The translations under genes and the position numbers were made by a program. Below, one piece after another: positions 52,383 to 61,189 of a DNA stretch of 64,000 nucleotides (the first letter of the stretch is position 1; each line of letters begins with the position of its first letter). The DNA lies in contig NZ_RAIR01000004.1 of the NCBI RefSeq assembly GCF_003625485.1, positions 1-64,000 of the forward strand, given 5' to 3'. The notes under the pieces were generated by a model that did not search any database, had not been told where the DNA came from, and saw only the letters and a list, made by a program, of their open reading frames with translations. Origin of the DNA: Butyrivibrio sp. CB08. Its GTDB lineage: Bacteria; Bacillota; Clostridia; Lachnospirales; Lachnospiraceae.

Positions 52383-53834
52383 TTAGAACAGTGCGTACTC
52401 AGGATTTCTCTTTTTAACAACGTAGTTCACAAGAACGATGATAAGGAATCCGAACAGGGACTGATAAAGACCTGCTGCAGTTCCAAGACCGATGGAAAGT
52501 GGCTGTGTCATGGTGATCCTGTAAACATAGGTGTCAAAGATATCCGTTGCGTTAAACAGTACTCCGTTGTTACCAATGAGCTGATAGAACAGCTCGAACT
52601 GGCCCTTCATGATGCTTCCAAGTGCGTACAGAAGGAGGATTATGAAGGTTGGCTTGATGTGTGGCAGTGTAATGTACCAGATCTGCTGAAGGTCATTGGC
52701 TCCATCAACTCTTGCTGCCTCATAGATCTCATTGTCGATACCCATGATAGTTGCCAGATAAACTACCATTCCGTATCCGATATTCTTCCAGAGATAGAAG
52801 AAGGTTATGAGGAATGGCCAGTAGGATGGGGTGTTGTAAAAGTCGATCCTGTCACCACCAAAACCTGTGATTATGTTGTTGATAAGTCCGTACTGGTACT
52901 CAAATACGTTGTAGACAATAACTTTTAAAATAACAAACGATACGAAATATGGCATGAACATCAGTGTCTGTGAGGTTTTCTTGAACCATTTCACTGTGAC
53001 TCTGCTGACAAGTATCGCAAAAATGATCTGAAGTACATTGCCAATACCAATAAACACAACGTTGTAGAGGACTGTGTTCTTGGTGAGTCTGAAAAGGTCT
53101 GCCTTTATCAGGAACTCGAAGTTCTTAAATCCGGTAAAAGGACTGGACCAGAGACCGTCTCTGAAGTTAAAAGAAGTGAATGCGAAGTATACACCCAGCA
53201 TTGGAAGGTAGTTGTTTATCATGAAGTAGATAAAGGTCGGTATCAGCATGACAAACAGTACCCAGTTTCTCTTAAGCTCCACTAAAAGTCCATGCTCTCT
53301 GTATTTCTCCCTCTCCTTCTTCTCAAGGATCTTGATGTAAATATACGCTGCCAGAGAAATGGCCAGCACTATAAACACCACTGCAGAGGGAAGAAATCCC
53401 GTCATCTTAAATCTGATGTTAGAAAAGATAACAAATGCTATTGTTGCAAGTGCTGTGATAAAGCTAAAAAGAAAAGCACACTTAGCAGCAGCTAAATACG
53501 AAAGCTCACCTTTTCCTCTTCCATTCCTGCCTGCCATAAAGGTTCTGATGATGAAGGCTACATTGAAATAAATTGCTGCAGCCATAAGGATCAGAAGTAC
53601 CATCGCTGGCAGTCCCAGAACACCCTGGTTTGCATACTGGACAAAGGACAAAAGATTGTACAGGCTGTAACCTGTAAGCAGGTCTCCTGCCATCTCTTTT
53701 GTCACGCCAATCCTGGAAAAGAGAGAAACCAGATTGACTACTTTTATCCAGTTCATAAATGGGAGAGAAAAAATAAGAATGAAAGCACTTATTCCCGATA
53801 TCCATCGATTACCAGATATCCATCTGTTTTTCAT
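52383..53834 (-). CDS. Sugar ABC permease, LplB type, with extra N-terminal membrane domain
   Basis: The last 300 residues are a standard LplB/MalF permease (MLIPTFIYFMINNYLPMLGVYFAF, and an EAA loop IYEAARVDGANDLQQIWYITLP near residue 390). The first 190 residues are additional: about five hydrophobic helices and a basic end before the normal start. The family is usually about 300 residues, so this is a long variant. The ATG at 53834 has GGGAGG upstream. Residues 2-13 carry a perfect duplication (NRWISG twice), an 18-base tandem repeat. It is the first gene of the operon. Confidence 0.9.
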   Translation of the reverse strand: MKNRWISGNRWISGISAFILIFSLPFMNWIKVVNLVSLFSRIGVTKEMAGDLLTGYSLYNLLSFVQYANQGVLGLPAMVLLILMAAAIYFNVAFIIRTFMAGRNGRGKGELSYLAAAKCAFLFSFITALATIAFVIFSNIRFKMTGFLPSAVVFIVLAISLAAYIYIKILEKKEREKYREHGLLVELKRNWVLFVMLIPTFIYFMINNYLPMLGVYFAFTSFNFRDGLWSSPFTGFKNFEFLIKADLFRLTKNTVLYNVVFIGIGNVLQIIFAILVSRVTVKWFKKTSQTLMFMPYFVSFVILKVIVYNVFEYQYGLINNIITGFGGDRIDFYNTPSYWPFLITFFYLWKNIGYGMVVYLATIMGIDNEIYEAARVDGANDLQQIWYITLPHIKPTFIILLLYALGSIMKGQFELFYQLIGNNGVLFNATDIFDTYVYRITMTQPLSIGLGTAAGLYQSLFGFLIIVLVNYVVKKRNPEYALF

Positions 53835-53865
53835 ATATATCCTCCCGAAGACTAGTAAACTCGTG

Positions 53866-53883
53866 AATAAAAACGTTTTTATT
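53866..53883. promoter_or_regulatory. LacI-type operator at the ABC operon promoter
   Basis: A perfect 18-base palindrome AATAAAAACGTTTTTATT just downstream of the predicted transcription start, where a bound repressor would block transcription. Confidence 0.8.
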
Positions 53884-53896
53884 ATGTTGTAAACAG

Positions 53897-53926
53897 ATAC
53901 TAGCATAATGCATACAACTTTGACAA
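53897..53926 (-). promoter_or_regulatory. Promoter of the ABC permease operon
   Basis: On the minus strand: TTGTCA (53921-53926), an 18-base spacer, and TAGTAT (53897-53902) preceded by TGC, an extended -10. Predicted transcription starts near 53890. The LacI-type operators lie just downstream and about 100 bases upstream. Confidence 0.7.
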
Positions 53927-53988
53927 TATGTTCCGGTCATTTTTGGCATTTTCCACATTTAAACAAATAAAAAATCTCCAAAATCCAC

Positions 53989-54000
53989 AAAAACGTTTTT
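53989..54000. promoter_or_regulatory. Upstream auxiliary LacI-type operator
   Basis: AAAAACGTTTTT, with the centre 120 bases upstream of the main operator. Two sites flanking a promoter are the arrangement used for repression by looping. Confidence 0.65.
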
Positions 54001-54027
54001 ATTTTAACATAAACTATTTCTAGCTAA

Positions 54028-54069
54028 ACAAAAGAGATGCGGATTCAAACCTGAACCTGCATCTCTTAC
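54028..54069 (-). terminator. Terminator of the pyridoxamine-oxidase-family gene
   Basis: The minus-strand stem AAGAGATGC/GCATCTCTT continues inward with GGTT/AATCC pairing and is followed by TTTTG. The rest of the 260-base gap up to the permease start holds the ABC promoter and operators. Confidence 0.8.
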
Positions 54070-54097
54070 TATTTCACATAACTATTCTCAATAAGCC

Positions 54098-54490
54098 TTA
54101 GAACTTTACTGTCTCTGGTGCACTTGTAAATGAACTGAATGTAGCTGTGGCATTCTTGAAGTAGAACACTTCTGTATTGCCATCATCAGCCTTGTACATT
54201 CCCTGAAGTGATGGATATGCATCGAGCATGGACTGCTTAGCCTCAATGCGATCATCCTCTACAAGCTCTCCTGCCACCCTAAGCCACTGACCATCCTTAA
54301 AAGCACAAATCTCAACCTTTGGATTAGCGTGGATCTGCTTGGAAACATCCTTAACCTTACCAGTCTGAATATATAACTTACCCTCAAAGATATGAGCTGT
54401 ACCAAAAGGTCTTACCCTTGGCTGATCCCCATCAACTGTTGCTAAAAAGTATGTTCCTGCATCCTTAAGAAACTGAGTAACTCTCTCCAT
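54098..54490 (-). CDS. Pyridoxamine 5'-phosphate oxidase-family protein
   Basis: A 130-residue split-barrel flavin-binding protein: FLATVDGDQPRVRPFGTAHIFEGKLYIQTG is the family's FMN-site region. These small members in Clostridia act as flavin or F420-like oxidoreductases, or in heme handling; the precise reaction cannot be deduced. True PdxH is longer (about 200 residues), so pyridoxal synthesis is unlikely. It is monocistronic with a terminator downstream. Confidence 0.88.
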   Translation of the reverse strand: MERVTQFLKDAGTYFLATVDGDQPRVRPFGTAHIFEGKLYIQTGKVKDVSKQIHANPKVEICAFKDGQWLRVAGELVEDDRIEAKQSMLDAYPSLQGMYKADDGNTEVFYFKNATATFSSFTSAPETVKF

Positions 54491-54542
54491 ATCTGTCCCA
54501 TCCTTTCATTAAACAATTTATGCTATCACGCCCCACCATAGA

Positions 54543-54568
54543 AAAAGAGGAGCCTTACGGTTCCTCTT
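54543..54568 (-). terminator. Terminator of the 86-residue protein gene
   Basis: The minus-strand stem AGAGGA-ACC with a GTAA loop and GGC-TCCTCT is followed by five T residues, just after the 86-residue gene. Confidence 0.88.
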
Positions 54569-54602
54569 AAAGTTTATATTTCTATGAGACTCTTTTCAAC
54601 CC

Positions 54603-54860
54603 TTATCTTGCTGGTGCCCATGTTACTCCGTACATCTGCTCCATAAGCTTTCTGAGCTCATCCTTCATACGGCTGCAAGCAGAAGCCTCATCTACAAAGT
54701 TCATAACACCGATCTTTTCCTTCTTATCCTGGAAGTATACAGCCCATCCATTCTCTGTCTTATCAAGGCAGATCCTGTTCTTGTGTGAGCCACCAATCTT
54801 ATAAAGTTTTGAAGGAACCAGATGCTCCTTAAAATACTTCTTAAGCTCTTTTGTATTCAT
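54603..54860 (-). CDS. Small hypothetical protein, 85 residues
   Basis: A soluble, lysine-rich protein of unknown function. It has a helical start (NTKELKKYFKEHLVPSKLY), then a beta-type middle (NRICLDKTENGWAVYFQDKKEKIGVMNF) and a helical end (EASACSRMKDELRKLMEQMY). This alpha-beta-beta-alpha pattern recalls small immunity-like or SMI1-type proteins but is too weak to assign. The ATG at 54860 has GGAGG seven bases upstream and a clear terminator follows, so it is a genuine gene. Confidence 0.75.
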   Translation of the reverse strand: MNTKELKKYFKEHLVPSKLYKIGGSHKNRICLDKTENGWAVYFQDKKEKIGVMNFVDEASACSRMKDELRKLMEQMYGVTWAPAR

Positions 54861-54990
54861 CCCCAAACCTCCAGTTATATGCTCGACGTAGTTTTGTAAT
54901 TCGTCGCATGTAGTTTTAATTACTACATATAATATACCACGTTACTATCTGGATTGCAAGGGTCTGGGCCAGGGCTTCGCGTTTACTATA

Positions 54991-56361
54991 TCAGAACTGA
55001 ATAAGGCCAAATACGTTGGCGATGGAACTTACAAGGATAATCAGTACAAACACTGGGCAGAGGTACTGGATCATGAAGCTGAACATCTTCTTGCGCTTGA
55101 AGGGGTGACCGCCTGCCTGCACTTCTTCTTCCAGAACCGGAATAGTCATGTAGCGGACTACAAGAATACAGGTGAAGAGCGCTGCAATTGGCATCATCAC
55201 TGAGTTGGTAAGGAAGTCAAAGAAATCAAGGAACTGCATTCCGATGATAGTCATGTTTGCAAGGGGACCATATCCAAGAGAGGACAGGGATCCAAGGACT
55301 ACCATGATCACACCCATTACGCTGGTTCCAAAAGCTCTGGACCACTTGAATTCATCGTAGAAGGTTGAAACTGCACTCTCCAAGAGTGCTATAGCGCTGG
55401 TAAGAGCTGCAAATAACACAAGCAGGAAGAACAGGATTCCAATTATCTTACCAAAGCCCATGCTGGCAAAGATGTTGGGCATTGTAATAAACATAAGTGA
55501 TGGACCGGCCTTAAGGGTATCTGCGCTGCCGCCGGAGAACGCGAACACAGCAGGAATGATCATAAGGCTGGCGATGATAGCGATGGCGGTATCGAAGATC
55601 TCAACGTGCTCTGTTGACTGCTCGATGCTGACATCTTTTTTTACATAGGATCCAAAGGTGATAAGGATACCCATGGCGATTGACAGAGAGTAGAACATCT
55701 GCCCCATGGCTGACACAAAGGCCATCATTGAGAACCTTGATACGTCAGGGATAAGGCAGTACTTAACTCCCTCTAACGCTCCAGGTCTTGTCACTGAATA
55801 GATGCAGATAATAACTGCCAGGACTGCAAGAACTGGCATCATTATCTTGGATACAGACTCAATTCCTCTTCTTACTCCCATGAAGATGATGGTAAGTACC
55901 ATCATGGCAAATATCAAAAACCACAACTCTGACTCTGAACCGTTGGTGATAAAGTCAGTAAAGAAACCTTCTGAAGCGATTGAATTAACATCATTAGTGA
56001 TGTACTCAAACAGATACTTACATACCCATCCGCCAATTACTGAATAGTAAGGCACGATGAGAATAGGGATAATTGCATTGATCCAGCCGCCAATACGGAT
56101 ATGCTTTTTTGTGGTGAGCGCATTGTATGCGCCTACAGGACTCTTCTTGGTGTTTCTTCCGATGGCTGTCTCCGCCATGATCATGGTGTAACCAAATGTC
56201 AGTGCCAGAATAATATAGATCGCAAGAAAAATTCCCCCACCGTACTTAGCGCACAGATAAGGGAATCTCCATATATTACCCAGTCCTACAGAGGCTCCCG
56301 CCGCAGATAATACAAAACCAATTCTTCCTGAGAAGGAACCTCTCTTTTTATTATGTTCCAA
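54991..56361 (-). CDS. Sodium-dependent symporter, NSS family
   Basis: A LeuT-type sodium:amino-acid or sodium:tryptamine symporter of 456 residues with about eleven helices. The start GRIGFVLSAAGASVGLGNIWRFPYL contains the sodium- and substrate-binding unwound helix. It likely imports amino acids. The start codon is TTG at 56361 with GGAGG nine bases upstream. It follows the GH88/105-like gene by 19 bases without a terminator, and may share its message even though the functions look unrelated. Confidence 0.94.
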   Translation of the reverse strand: MEHNKKRGSFSGRIGFVLSAAGASVGLGNIWRFPYLCAKYGGGIFLAIYIILALTFGYTMIMAETAIGRNTKKSPVGAYNALTTKKHIRIGGWINAIIPILIVPYYSVIGGWVCKYLFEYITNDVNSIASEGFFTDFITNGSESELWFLIFAMMVLTIIFMGVRRGIESVSKIMMPVLAVLAVIICIYSVTRPGALEGVKYCLIPDVSRFSMMAFVSAMGQMFYSLSIAMGILITFGSYVKKDVSIEQSTEHVEIFDTAIAIIASLMIIPAVFAFSGGSADTLKAGPSLMFITMPNIFASMGFGKIIGILFFLLVLFAALTSAIALLESAVSTFYDEFKWSRAFGTSVMGVIMVVLGSLSSLGYGPLANMTIIGMQFLDFFDFLTNSVMMPIAALFTCILVVRYMTIPVLEEEVQAGGHPFKRKKMFSFMIQYLCPVFVLIILVSSIANVFGLIQF

Positions 56362-56380
56362 AACTAAATGCCTCCAAAAT

Positions 56381-57493
56381 CTATTTTATTTTTGACAGAG
56401 CCGCAAGAACTGCACCCTGTCCCCATGGGTAGTGCCCATAGCTCTGATAATGAACTCCAAAGTCATCGCAGGATGACAGGCAGTTCATAACCTTATCATT
56501 TTTAATGCTTGCCCAAAGGGCATCTATAGTGTGACTAAAATCTCCTTCAAGCTCCTGGTCCCAAAGTCCGTATACTATCATACCTGTTGCAGATGTATCA
56601 AGGGGGCCGTCTGTGGCCTGAATCTGCCACGCATACCCGCCGTCAGCCTTCTGATAGGTCAAAAGAATCTTCGACAGTTCTTCATGCCATATCCTAAGTT
56701 CAGGTACAGTCCTGCATTCACCAAGTCCCATAAGAAGCCATCCTGCGGCTCTTCCCCAGGACAGGACTCCCTTCTTTTCTATGGAATAGCCTGCTCCCTC
56801 GCTGTCATCCTCAGTGATGGTGTATCCATGGTAAGGAAGACCGCTTCTGATATCACAGCCGTACTTCATGAAGTTTAGAAGCTGAAGCTCTCCAAAGCCT
56901 GTTCCGCTCTTATCTCCAAAGCATCTTCCATAGAGTCCCAGGAACATGGCAACCTGACCAGCACCGTCTGCAAAGACACTGCTGCTTCGCTCAGCGTTAT
57001 AAACCACGGAGCCCATTCTGTCTCTTGGAGCTGTGGTGAGATACCCAAATATCCTGTTGCAGGCTGTCTTACAGGCAGAAGCCAGTGCTCCACCAGACTT
57101 GCCCTCGCCCTCAAGCTGCTGATAAAGCTTAACAAGAGCAGCTCCTGAAAGAGCATCGTCTATGTAATCTATCCTGCTGCCATACTTGTCATTCCAAAGA
57201 GAGATATGCCTGGAAATCGAAGCGTCGATCTCAGATACAAGGGCGCTTATCTCTTCTGTTTCCGGCTCCGGAGCACAATCCAGTACTGCCTTTTCATCAA
57301 GAAGTCTTTTCCTTGCTTCCACAAGGCCCAGTATCAGCATTCCTGCAGGCCAGAACATGGGATCCTTGGTCCTTACAGACCTTCCCATGGCACTCTTTAT
57401 TACGTCCTTAACCTGATTCTTTATGGAGACATTCATGATGTCATCAAGCTCTGCAATAGTCTCTTTTACAAGTCCAATATAGCGCTCATCCAT
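56381..57493 (-). CDS. Glycoside hydrolase family 88/105-like protein
   Basis: A 370-residue (alpha/alpha)6-barrel protein resembling unsaturated rhamnogalacturonyl/glucuronyl hydrolases of families 88/105 (YesR-like): LSWGRAAGWLLMGLGE near residue 245, QKADGGYAWQIQATDGPLDTSATGMIVYGLW and a GHYPWGQGAVL end. No signal peptide, so it should act inside the cell. The likely action is hydration-driven removal of an unsaturated uronic acid; whether the catalytic Asp pair is complete I could not settle. It is encoded four bases after the flippase gene, as part of the polysaccharide run. Confidence 0.75.
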   Translation of the reverse strand: MDERYIGLVKETIAELDDIMNVSIKNQVKDVIKSAMGRSVRTKDPMFWPAGMLILGLVEARKRLLDEKAVLDCAPEPETEEISALVSEIDASISRHISLWNDKYGSRIDYIDDALSGAALVKLYQQLEGEGKSGGALASACKTACNRIFGYLTTAPRDRMGSVVYNAERSSSVFADGAGQVAMFLGLYGRCFGDKSGTGFGELQLLNFMKYGCDIRSGLPYHGYTITEDDSEGAGYSIEKKGVLSWGRAAGWLLMGLGECRTVPELRIWHEELSKILLTYQKADGGYAWQIQATDGPLDTSATGMIVYGLWDQELEGDFSHTIDALWASIKNDKVMNCLSSCDDFGVHYQSYGHYPWGQGAVLAALSKIK

Positions 57494-57497
57494 ATGC

Positions 57498-59027
57498 TCA
57501 CCCTCTTTTTGAAAGCTTGTCCTTTACCCTTGCGTAAACATACTTAAACTCTTCAGATCTGCCGTAGAGGATAAAATACACGCCGTTAAAGATGACAGTT
57601 ATTACAATTACCATTATAAAGAAGTTCACAAAATTAAGCTCTGAAAGAACGATGCCTGAAATATATCTGCAAACCAGAAGTACAAAAACCATGCTCACCA
57701 GGTACTTAAGTGTATCTACAAAGTAGCCGGTAGCTTTTTTCCCAAAGCAGGTACCGTAGATGATGATGGGCTTGGTCACGTTGGCGATAAGACCTGATAC
57801 GATGGTTCCTATGTAAATACCAGTAATACCAAGCGGTGTCTGAACAAGAGCAATGGACAGAACCAGGTTCACTGCGCCCTGAATAAGGGCCAGATACTTG
57901 TCCGGCTCAAAGACGCCTGCTGCCGTCTTGTAGTTACTAAGAACTATCCTGTCACCCTTAAAATAATAATCCGTAAGGATGCAGTAAACTGCCGCTGAAG
58001 GAATAACCCACTGCTGTCCCCAGATAAGGCTGATAAGAGGGGTTAAAAGAATCATGAACCCAACGCAGCTAAATCCATAGATCCATGATGCAAAGAAGCG
58101 ATAAACCCTGAACATGGAGAACTGTCTTTCTTTGGACTCTGTAGCGATCAGGTTTCCAAAACTGGAAATTACAGAATTGAAAATGATGTTTACAAAGTTT
58201 GACACTGAGTTGATCACAAGGTTGTAGTTATCTACAAATCCAGACATGGATACTTCAATAAAGCTCGAAATGATAAGGGCATCAGTCTGAAGTCTTGCCA
58301 CGTCTCCGACCTTGTGGAATACAAGAGCCTTGGTCTTTTTCCAGACTTCGTCGCTCTCTTCTTTGGAAAGGGGCTGTGCATCCTTGTCCTTAAGATATGG
58401 GTACATCTTATCAAGGAACCTGGATACGAAGATCTTCTGGATAAGCTGAACCGCAGCATCTGTCAAAAGGAACAGATAGAAGTTCTTAAATACCACAATG
58501 ATCACGATCTGGATAAGAGAGGTGATCACCTTGGTAATGGTGTTTATGTTAGTCTGGATGTAGTTCTTTTGCTCCGCATTTATTAGGGAGTACTTGTAGG
58601 CAACAAAATAGCTGCTTACGGTATTAAACAGGAAGATGAAGTAATACAGGGTCAGATCCCTAAGGGATACATCTCCCGGGTTCTTAACAAGGAACTTAAG
58701 GAATGGCGCAAGGGCAAGGCCTACGCCTGCCACAACCAGGGCGATTATATAGTACGCCTTCCTGTACAGCCTCATGTAGGACTTGATCTTCTCTGTCTCT
58801 CCCCTTGCCACAGGGCCATAGAGACTGAAGTTAAGGGCTGTTCCGATACCAAGCTCCGCCATGTTAAGGACAGCTAAAACGTTGGCATAGGTTGAGTTGA
58901 TTCCAAGAAGTTCCTTGCTTAAGTGGAAGAGAAATACAGTTCTAAGGACAAAGGAAATAAGAGCAGTTGCCACCTGCCCTACATAACCAAATGCGATATT
59001 CCTTGTTGCTGATTTAACTCTTCCCAT
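57498..59027 (-). CDS. Polysaccharide flippase (Wzx/MATE-like, MOP superfamily)
   Basis: A 509-residue membrane protein with about twelve to fourteen helices, with start RNIAFGYVGQVATALISFVLRTVFL and the pattern GINSTYANVLAVLNMAELGIGTALNFSLYGP typical of oligosaccharide exporters. It should flip the lipid-linked repeat unit of a surface polysaccharide. It is transcribed after the fucosyl- and pyruvyltransferase genes. Confidence 0.92.
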   Translation of the reverse strand: MGRVKSATRNIAFGYVGQVATALISFVLRTVFLFHLSKELLGINSTYANVLAVLNMAELGIGTALNFSLYGPVARGETEKIKSYMRLYRKAYYIIALVVAGVGLALAPFLKFLVKNPGDVSLRDLTLYYFIFLFNTVSSYFVAYKYSLINAEQKNYIQTNINTITKVITSLIQIVIIVVFKNFYLFLLTDAAVQLIQKIFVSRFLDKMYPYLKDKDAQPLSKEESDEVWKKTKALVFHKVGDVARLQTDALIISSFIEVSMSGFVDNYNLVINSVSNFVNIIFNSVISSFGNLIATESKERQFSMFRVYRFFASWIYGFSCVGFMILLTPLISLIWGQQWVIPSAAVYCILTDYYFKGDRIVLSNYKTAAGVFEPDKYLALIQGAVNLVLSIALVQTPLGITGIYIGTIVSGLIANVTKPIIIYGTCFGKKATGYFVDTLKYLVSMVFVLLVCRYISGIVLSELNFVNFFIMVIVITVIFNGVYFILYGRSEEFKYVYARVKDKLSKRG

Positions 59028-59032
59028 GGAAT

Positions 59033-59962
59033 TTAGATAATACTTCCCTTCTCATCCATAAGTATCCAGCCCTTCCAGTAATCGTGCATGATATCTGGCT
59101 GAACCGGCTGGTTATTTCTCATCTTATATGTGCGGATAACGGTCTTGTCCGCTCTCTTATTGAGCCTTGCTCCCCAGAAGCTGAAAGTGGAGTTGGCACA
59201 GATATTTCCTTTGCAGTGACTCATGAGCATCAGGTCCTGAACTGAGTTCTTGCCTGTGTTCCAGTCAACTATGGTGTACACAGAAGGATCCGAGAATTTC
59301 TCTCTGGCGTACTCGTGGTCGCTGGTGAAAATGTAAAAGTGCGTGTTCGGCTCTTTTACCCTGAAGTAATTCATGGCGCTGTCGTAGTACTCCTCAGTGG
59401 CTATGTTGCCAAGGATAGTGAAGTTTGGCGGATCAAGATAATCGCCTCTTCTGATGTGAACGCTGACAGAATTTTCATTCTCCATCTTGTCTACAAGGGC
59501 CATGTTCCTGGTGTGGAGCATCTCATCTGAGTGAGCCGGGAACTCGTACTTATCTATGAGTTCGTCCATGATATCCCCGTAGTACTTCTGACATGCAAAG
59601 TACCCTGTGATGTACTTGTCATCCAGGGAAAAGAGCTCGTCGTGATACATCTTGGTCTCTACAAAAATATTGGGATTTTCATGCTGCCAGATGCCAAGTT
59701 TTCTAAGCCCTGTTCCCACTGCCTTTTGAAGGACAGTTCTTTTTAAAAAAGCATCCCGCTCTGCCTGAGTGCACTCCTCAAAGGTCACATTCTTAAAAAG
59801 GCCAAGTTCAAATTCCCTTGGAGCCAGCATGTTTTTTTGTGTTGATGCATCGAACCAGGAAAGGTCAAGCTTAACGTCCTTGCCCATGTTCTTTAGTTTG
59901 CAGTACACGGCGTACTGCTGCATTTGGTTCCCCAGACCTCCTGCAATACGAACAATTAACAT
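59033..59962 (-). CDS. Alpha-1,2-fucosyltransferase (GT11)
   Basis: A glycosyltransferase family 11 enzyme that adds L-fucose in alpha-1,2 linkage from GDP-fucose. The start IVRIAGGLGNQMQQYA and the GDP-binding motif HIRRGDYL near residue 172 are diagnostic, followed by the SHCKGNICANSTFSFWGA block. The 309-residue length is typical. It lies in the exopolysaccharide operon; GDP-fucose synthesis genes are not in the window. Confidence 0.94.
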   Translation of the reverse strand: MLIVRIAGGLGNQMQQYAVYCKLKNMGKDVKLDLSWFDASTQKNMLAPREFELGLFKNVTFEECTQAERDAFLKRTVLQKAVGTGLRKLGIWQHENPNIFVETKMYHDELFSLDDKYITGYFACQKYYGDIMDELIDKYEFPAHSDEMLHTRNMALVDKMENENSVSVHIRRGDYLDPPNFTILGNIATEEYYDSAMNYFRVKEPNTHFYIFTSDHEYAREKFSDPSVYTIVDWNTGKNSVQDLMLMSHCKGNICANSTFSFWGARLNKRADKTVIRTYKMRNNQPVQPDIMHDYWKGWILMDEKGSII

Positions 59963-59980
59963 ATGTAATCCCCCAATAGG

Positions 59981-61180
59981 TTATTTCCTGTTTTCCATGA
60001 TCCACTGATATGACCTAATAAGCGAATCTGTATCTTCGATCTCCTGAACAGGAAGAACGTAGTTTTCTGTCTGGCCAAAGAGATCTGTGGCGATTCCCCT
60101 GCTCTTTACTGAATAGCCAATTACAAGAGTTGGTACCCCTGTGCTGTACGCTGCAATGGTACTGTGGGTCCTGGCTCCTACAAAGAAGCTGCAGCAGGAG
60201 ATGTAACCCTTCAAAACCTCCGCTGAGTTGTCCTCTATCATCTGAACTCTTCCAGTATCTTTGAACTCTTCAAAGAATTCAGAAAGGGGCTTCCTGTCAT
60301 CGCTTGTTGGCCACACTACGTGAGGCACAAGAAGGATATCCTTATCCGTGGTATCAAGGATAAAGCGGATGAACTTTCTATAGCTCTCCTTAACTCGGTC
60401 AGGGAACTTAGCCCTGTCAAGGACCATGGGACTTAAGTTTATTCCGACCGGTCCGCCATTTACTATTTTTTCCGGAACCTGCTTAAGGTCTTTTAAAAGC
60501 TCAAAAGCAGGATCTTTTCTGATCTCAAGTTTATCTTTATCAATGCCAGCTTCTAAAAGTGCGCCATAACTTATGGACTCTCTGGCAATGATATTGGTGT
60601 AGCTCTTAAGATCTTCAACGAGCCTTGCGTTATCCTTAAGAGAATCAGGCTCAATTGAACATCCCCACAGCAGGGTATCAAAGCCCTTTTCCTTAAATAC
60701 GTTGTGGGCCAGTATAAGGTCTTCCACCATCTCAGGATAGCAGTAGTTGTCACCACCAATAGAAACAGCAAGGGGCCTTAGGCCACTCTCTGCCGGTTCA
60801 TAGGAAGGCACATCCAGTTCTCTGCACTTATCCTCATATACCCTGAAGGCTTCCCTGAATTTATATCTAAGGAAGGATTCTCTGTCCCCTGTGATCTTTC
60901 TGTATCCGTAGTATAAAACGTGATCAAAAAATCTTCTGTCTATGTGGTTTTCTTCTACTATGGTACAAAGACCGCTCTTTTCAAGCTCACCAAGCTTGTA
61001 TTTGCGATCCTGTTTTGCACTGTTGGTCACCAGAACAATTGGCATCCTTGTGTCAGCACCATGGTACGCCCTTATGGCATCTATGATCCTGATAAGGCTG
61101 TCCGCTATGGCTTCACAGCCATGATTGCCAGATCCTGCGTGCATATATAGAATTATTGGTCTTCCCAGATCAATACTCAT
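59981..61180 (-). CDS. Polysaccharide pyruvyltransferase-family protein
   Basis: A 399-residue CsaB/WcaK-type protein that should transfer pyruvate from phosphoenolpyruvate to a sugar of the surface polysaccharide. Seen are YMHAGSGNHGCEAIADS near the start, LAVSIGGDNYCYP, LLWGCSIEPD and the C-terminal FFVGARTHSTIAAYSTGVPTLVIGYS-type block (FVGARTHSTIAAYS). Pyruvylation would add a negative charge to the polymer. The gene is 10 bases after the GT2 gene. Confidence 0.92.
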   Translation of the reverse strand: MSIDLGRPIILYMHAGSGNHGCEAIADSLIRIIDAIRAYHGADTRMPIVLVTNSAKQDRKYKLGELEKSGLCTIVEENHIDRRFFDHVLYYGYRKITGDRESFLRYKFREAFRVYEDKCRELDVPSYEPAESGLRPLAVSIGGDNYCYPEMVEDLILAHNVFKEKGFDTLLWGCSIEPDSLKDNARLVEDLKSYTNIIARESISYGALLEAGIDKDKLEIRKDPAFELLKDLKQVPEKIVNGGPVGINLSPMVLDRAKFPDRVKESYRKFIRFILDTTDKDILLVPHVVWPTSDDRKPLSEFFEEFKDTGRVQMIEDNSAEVLKGYISCCSFFVGARTHSTIAAYSTGVPTLVIGYSVKSRGIATDLFGQTENYVLPVQEIEDTDSLIRSYQWIMENRK

Positions 61181-61189
61181 GTTGAAAAA

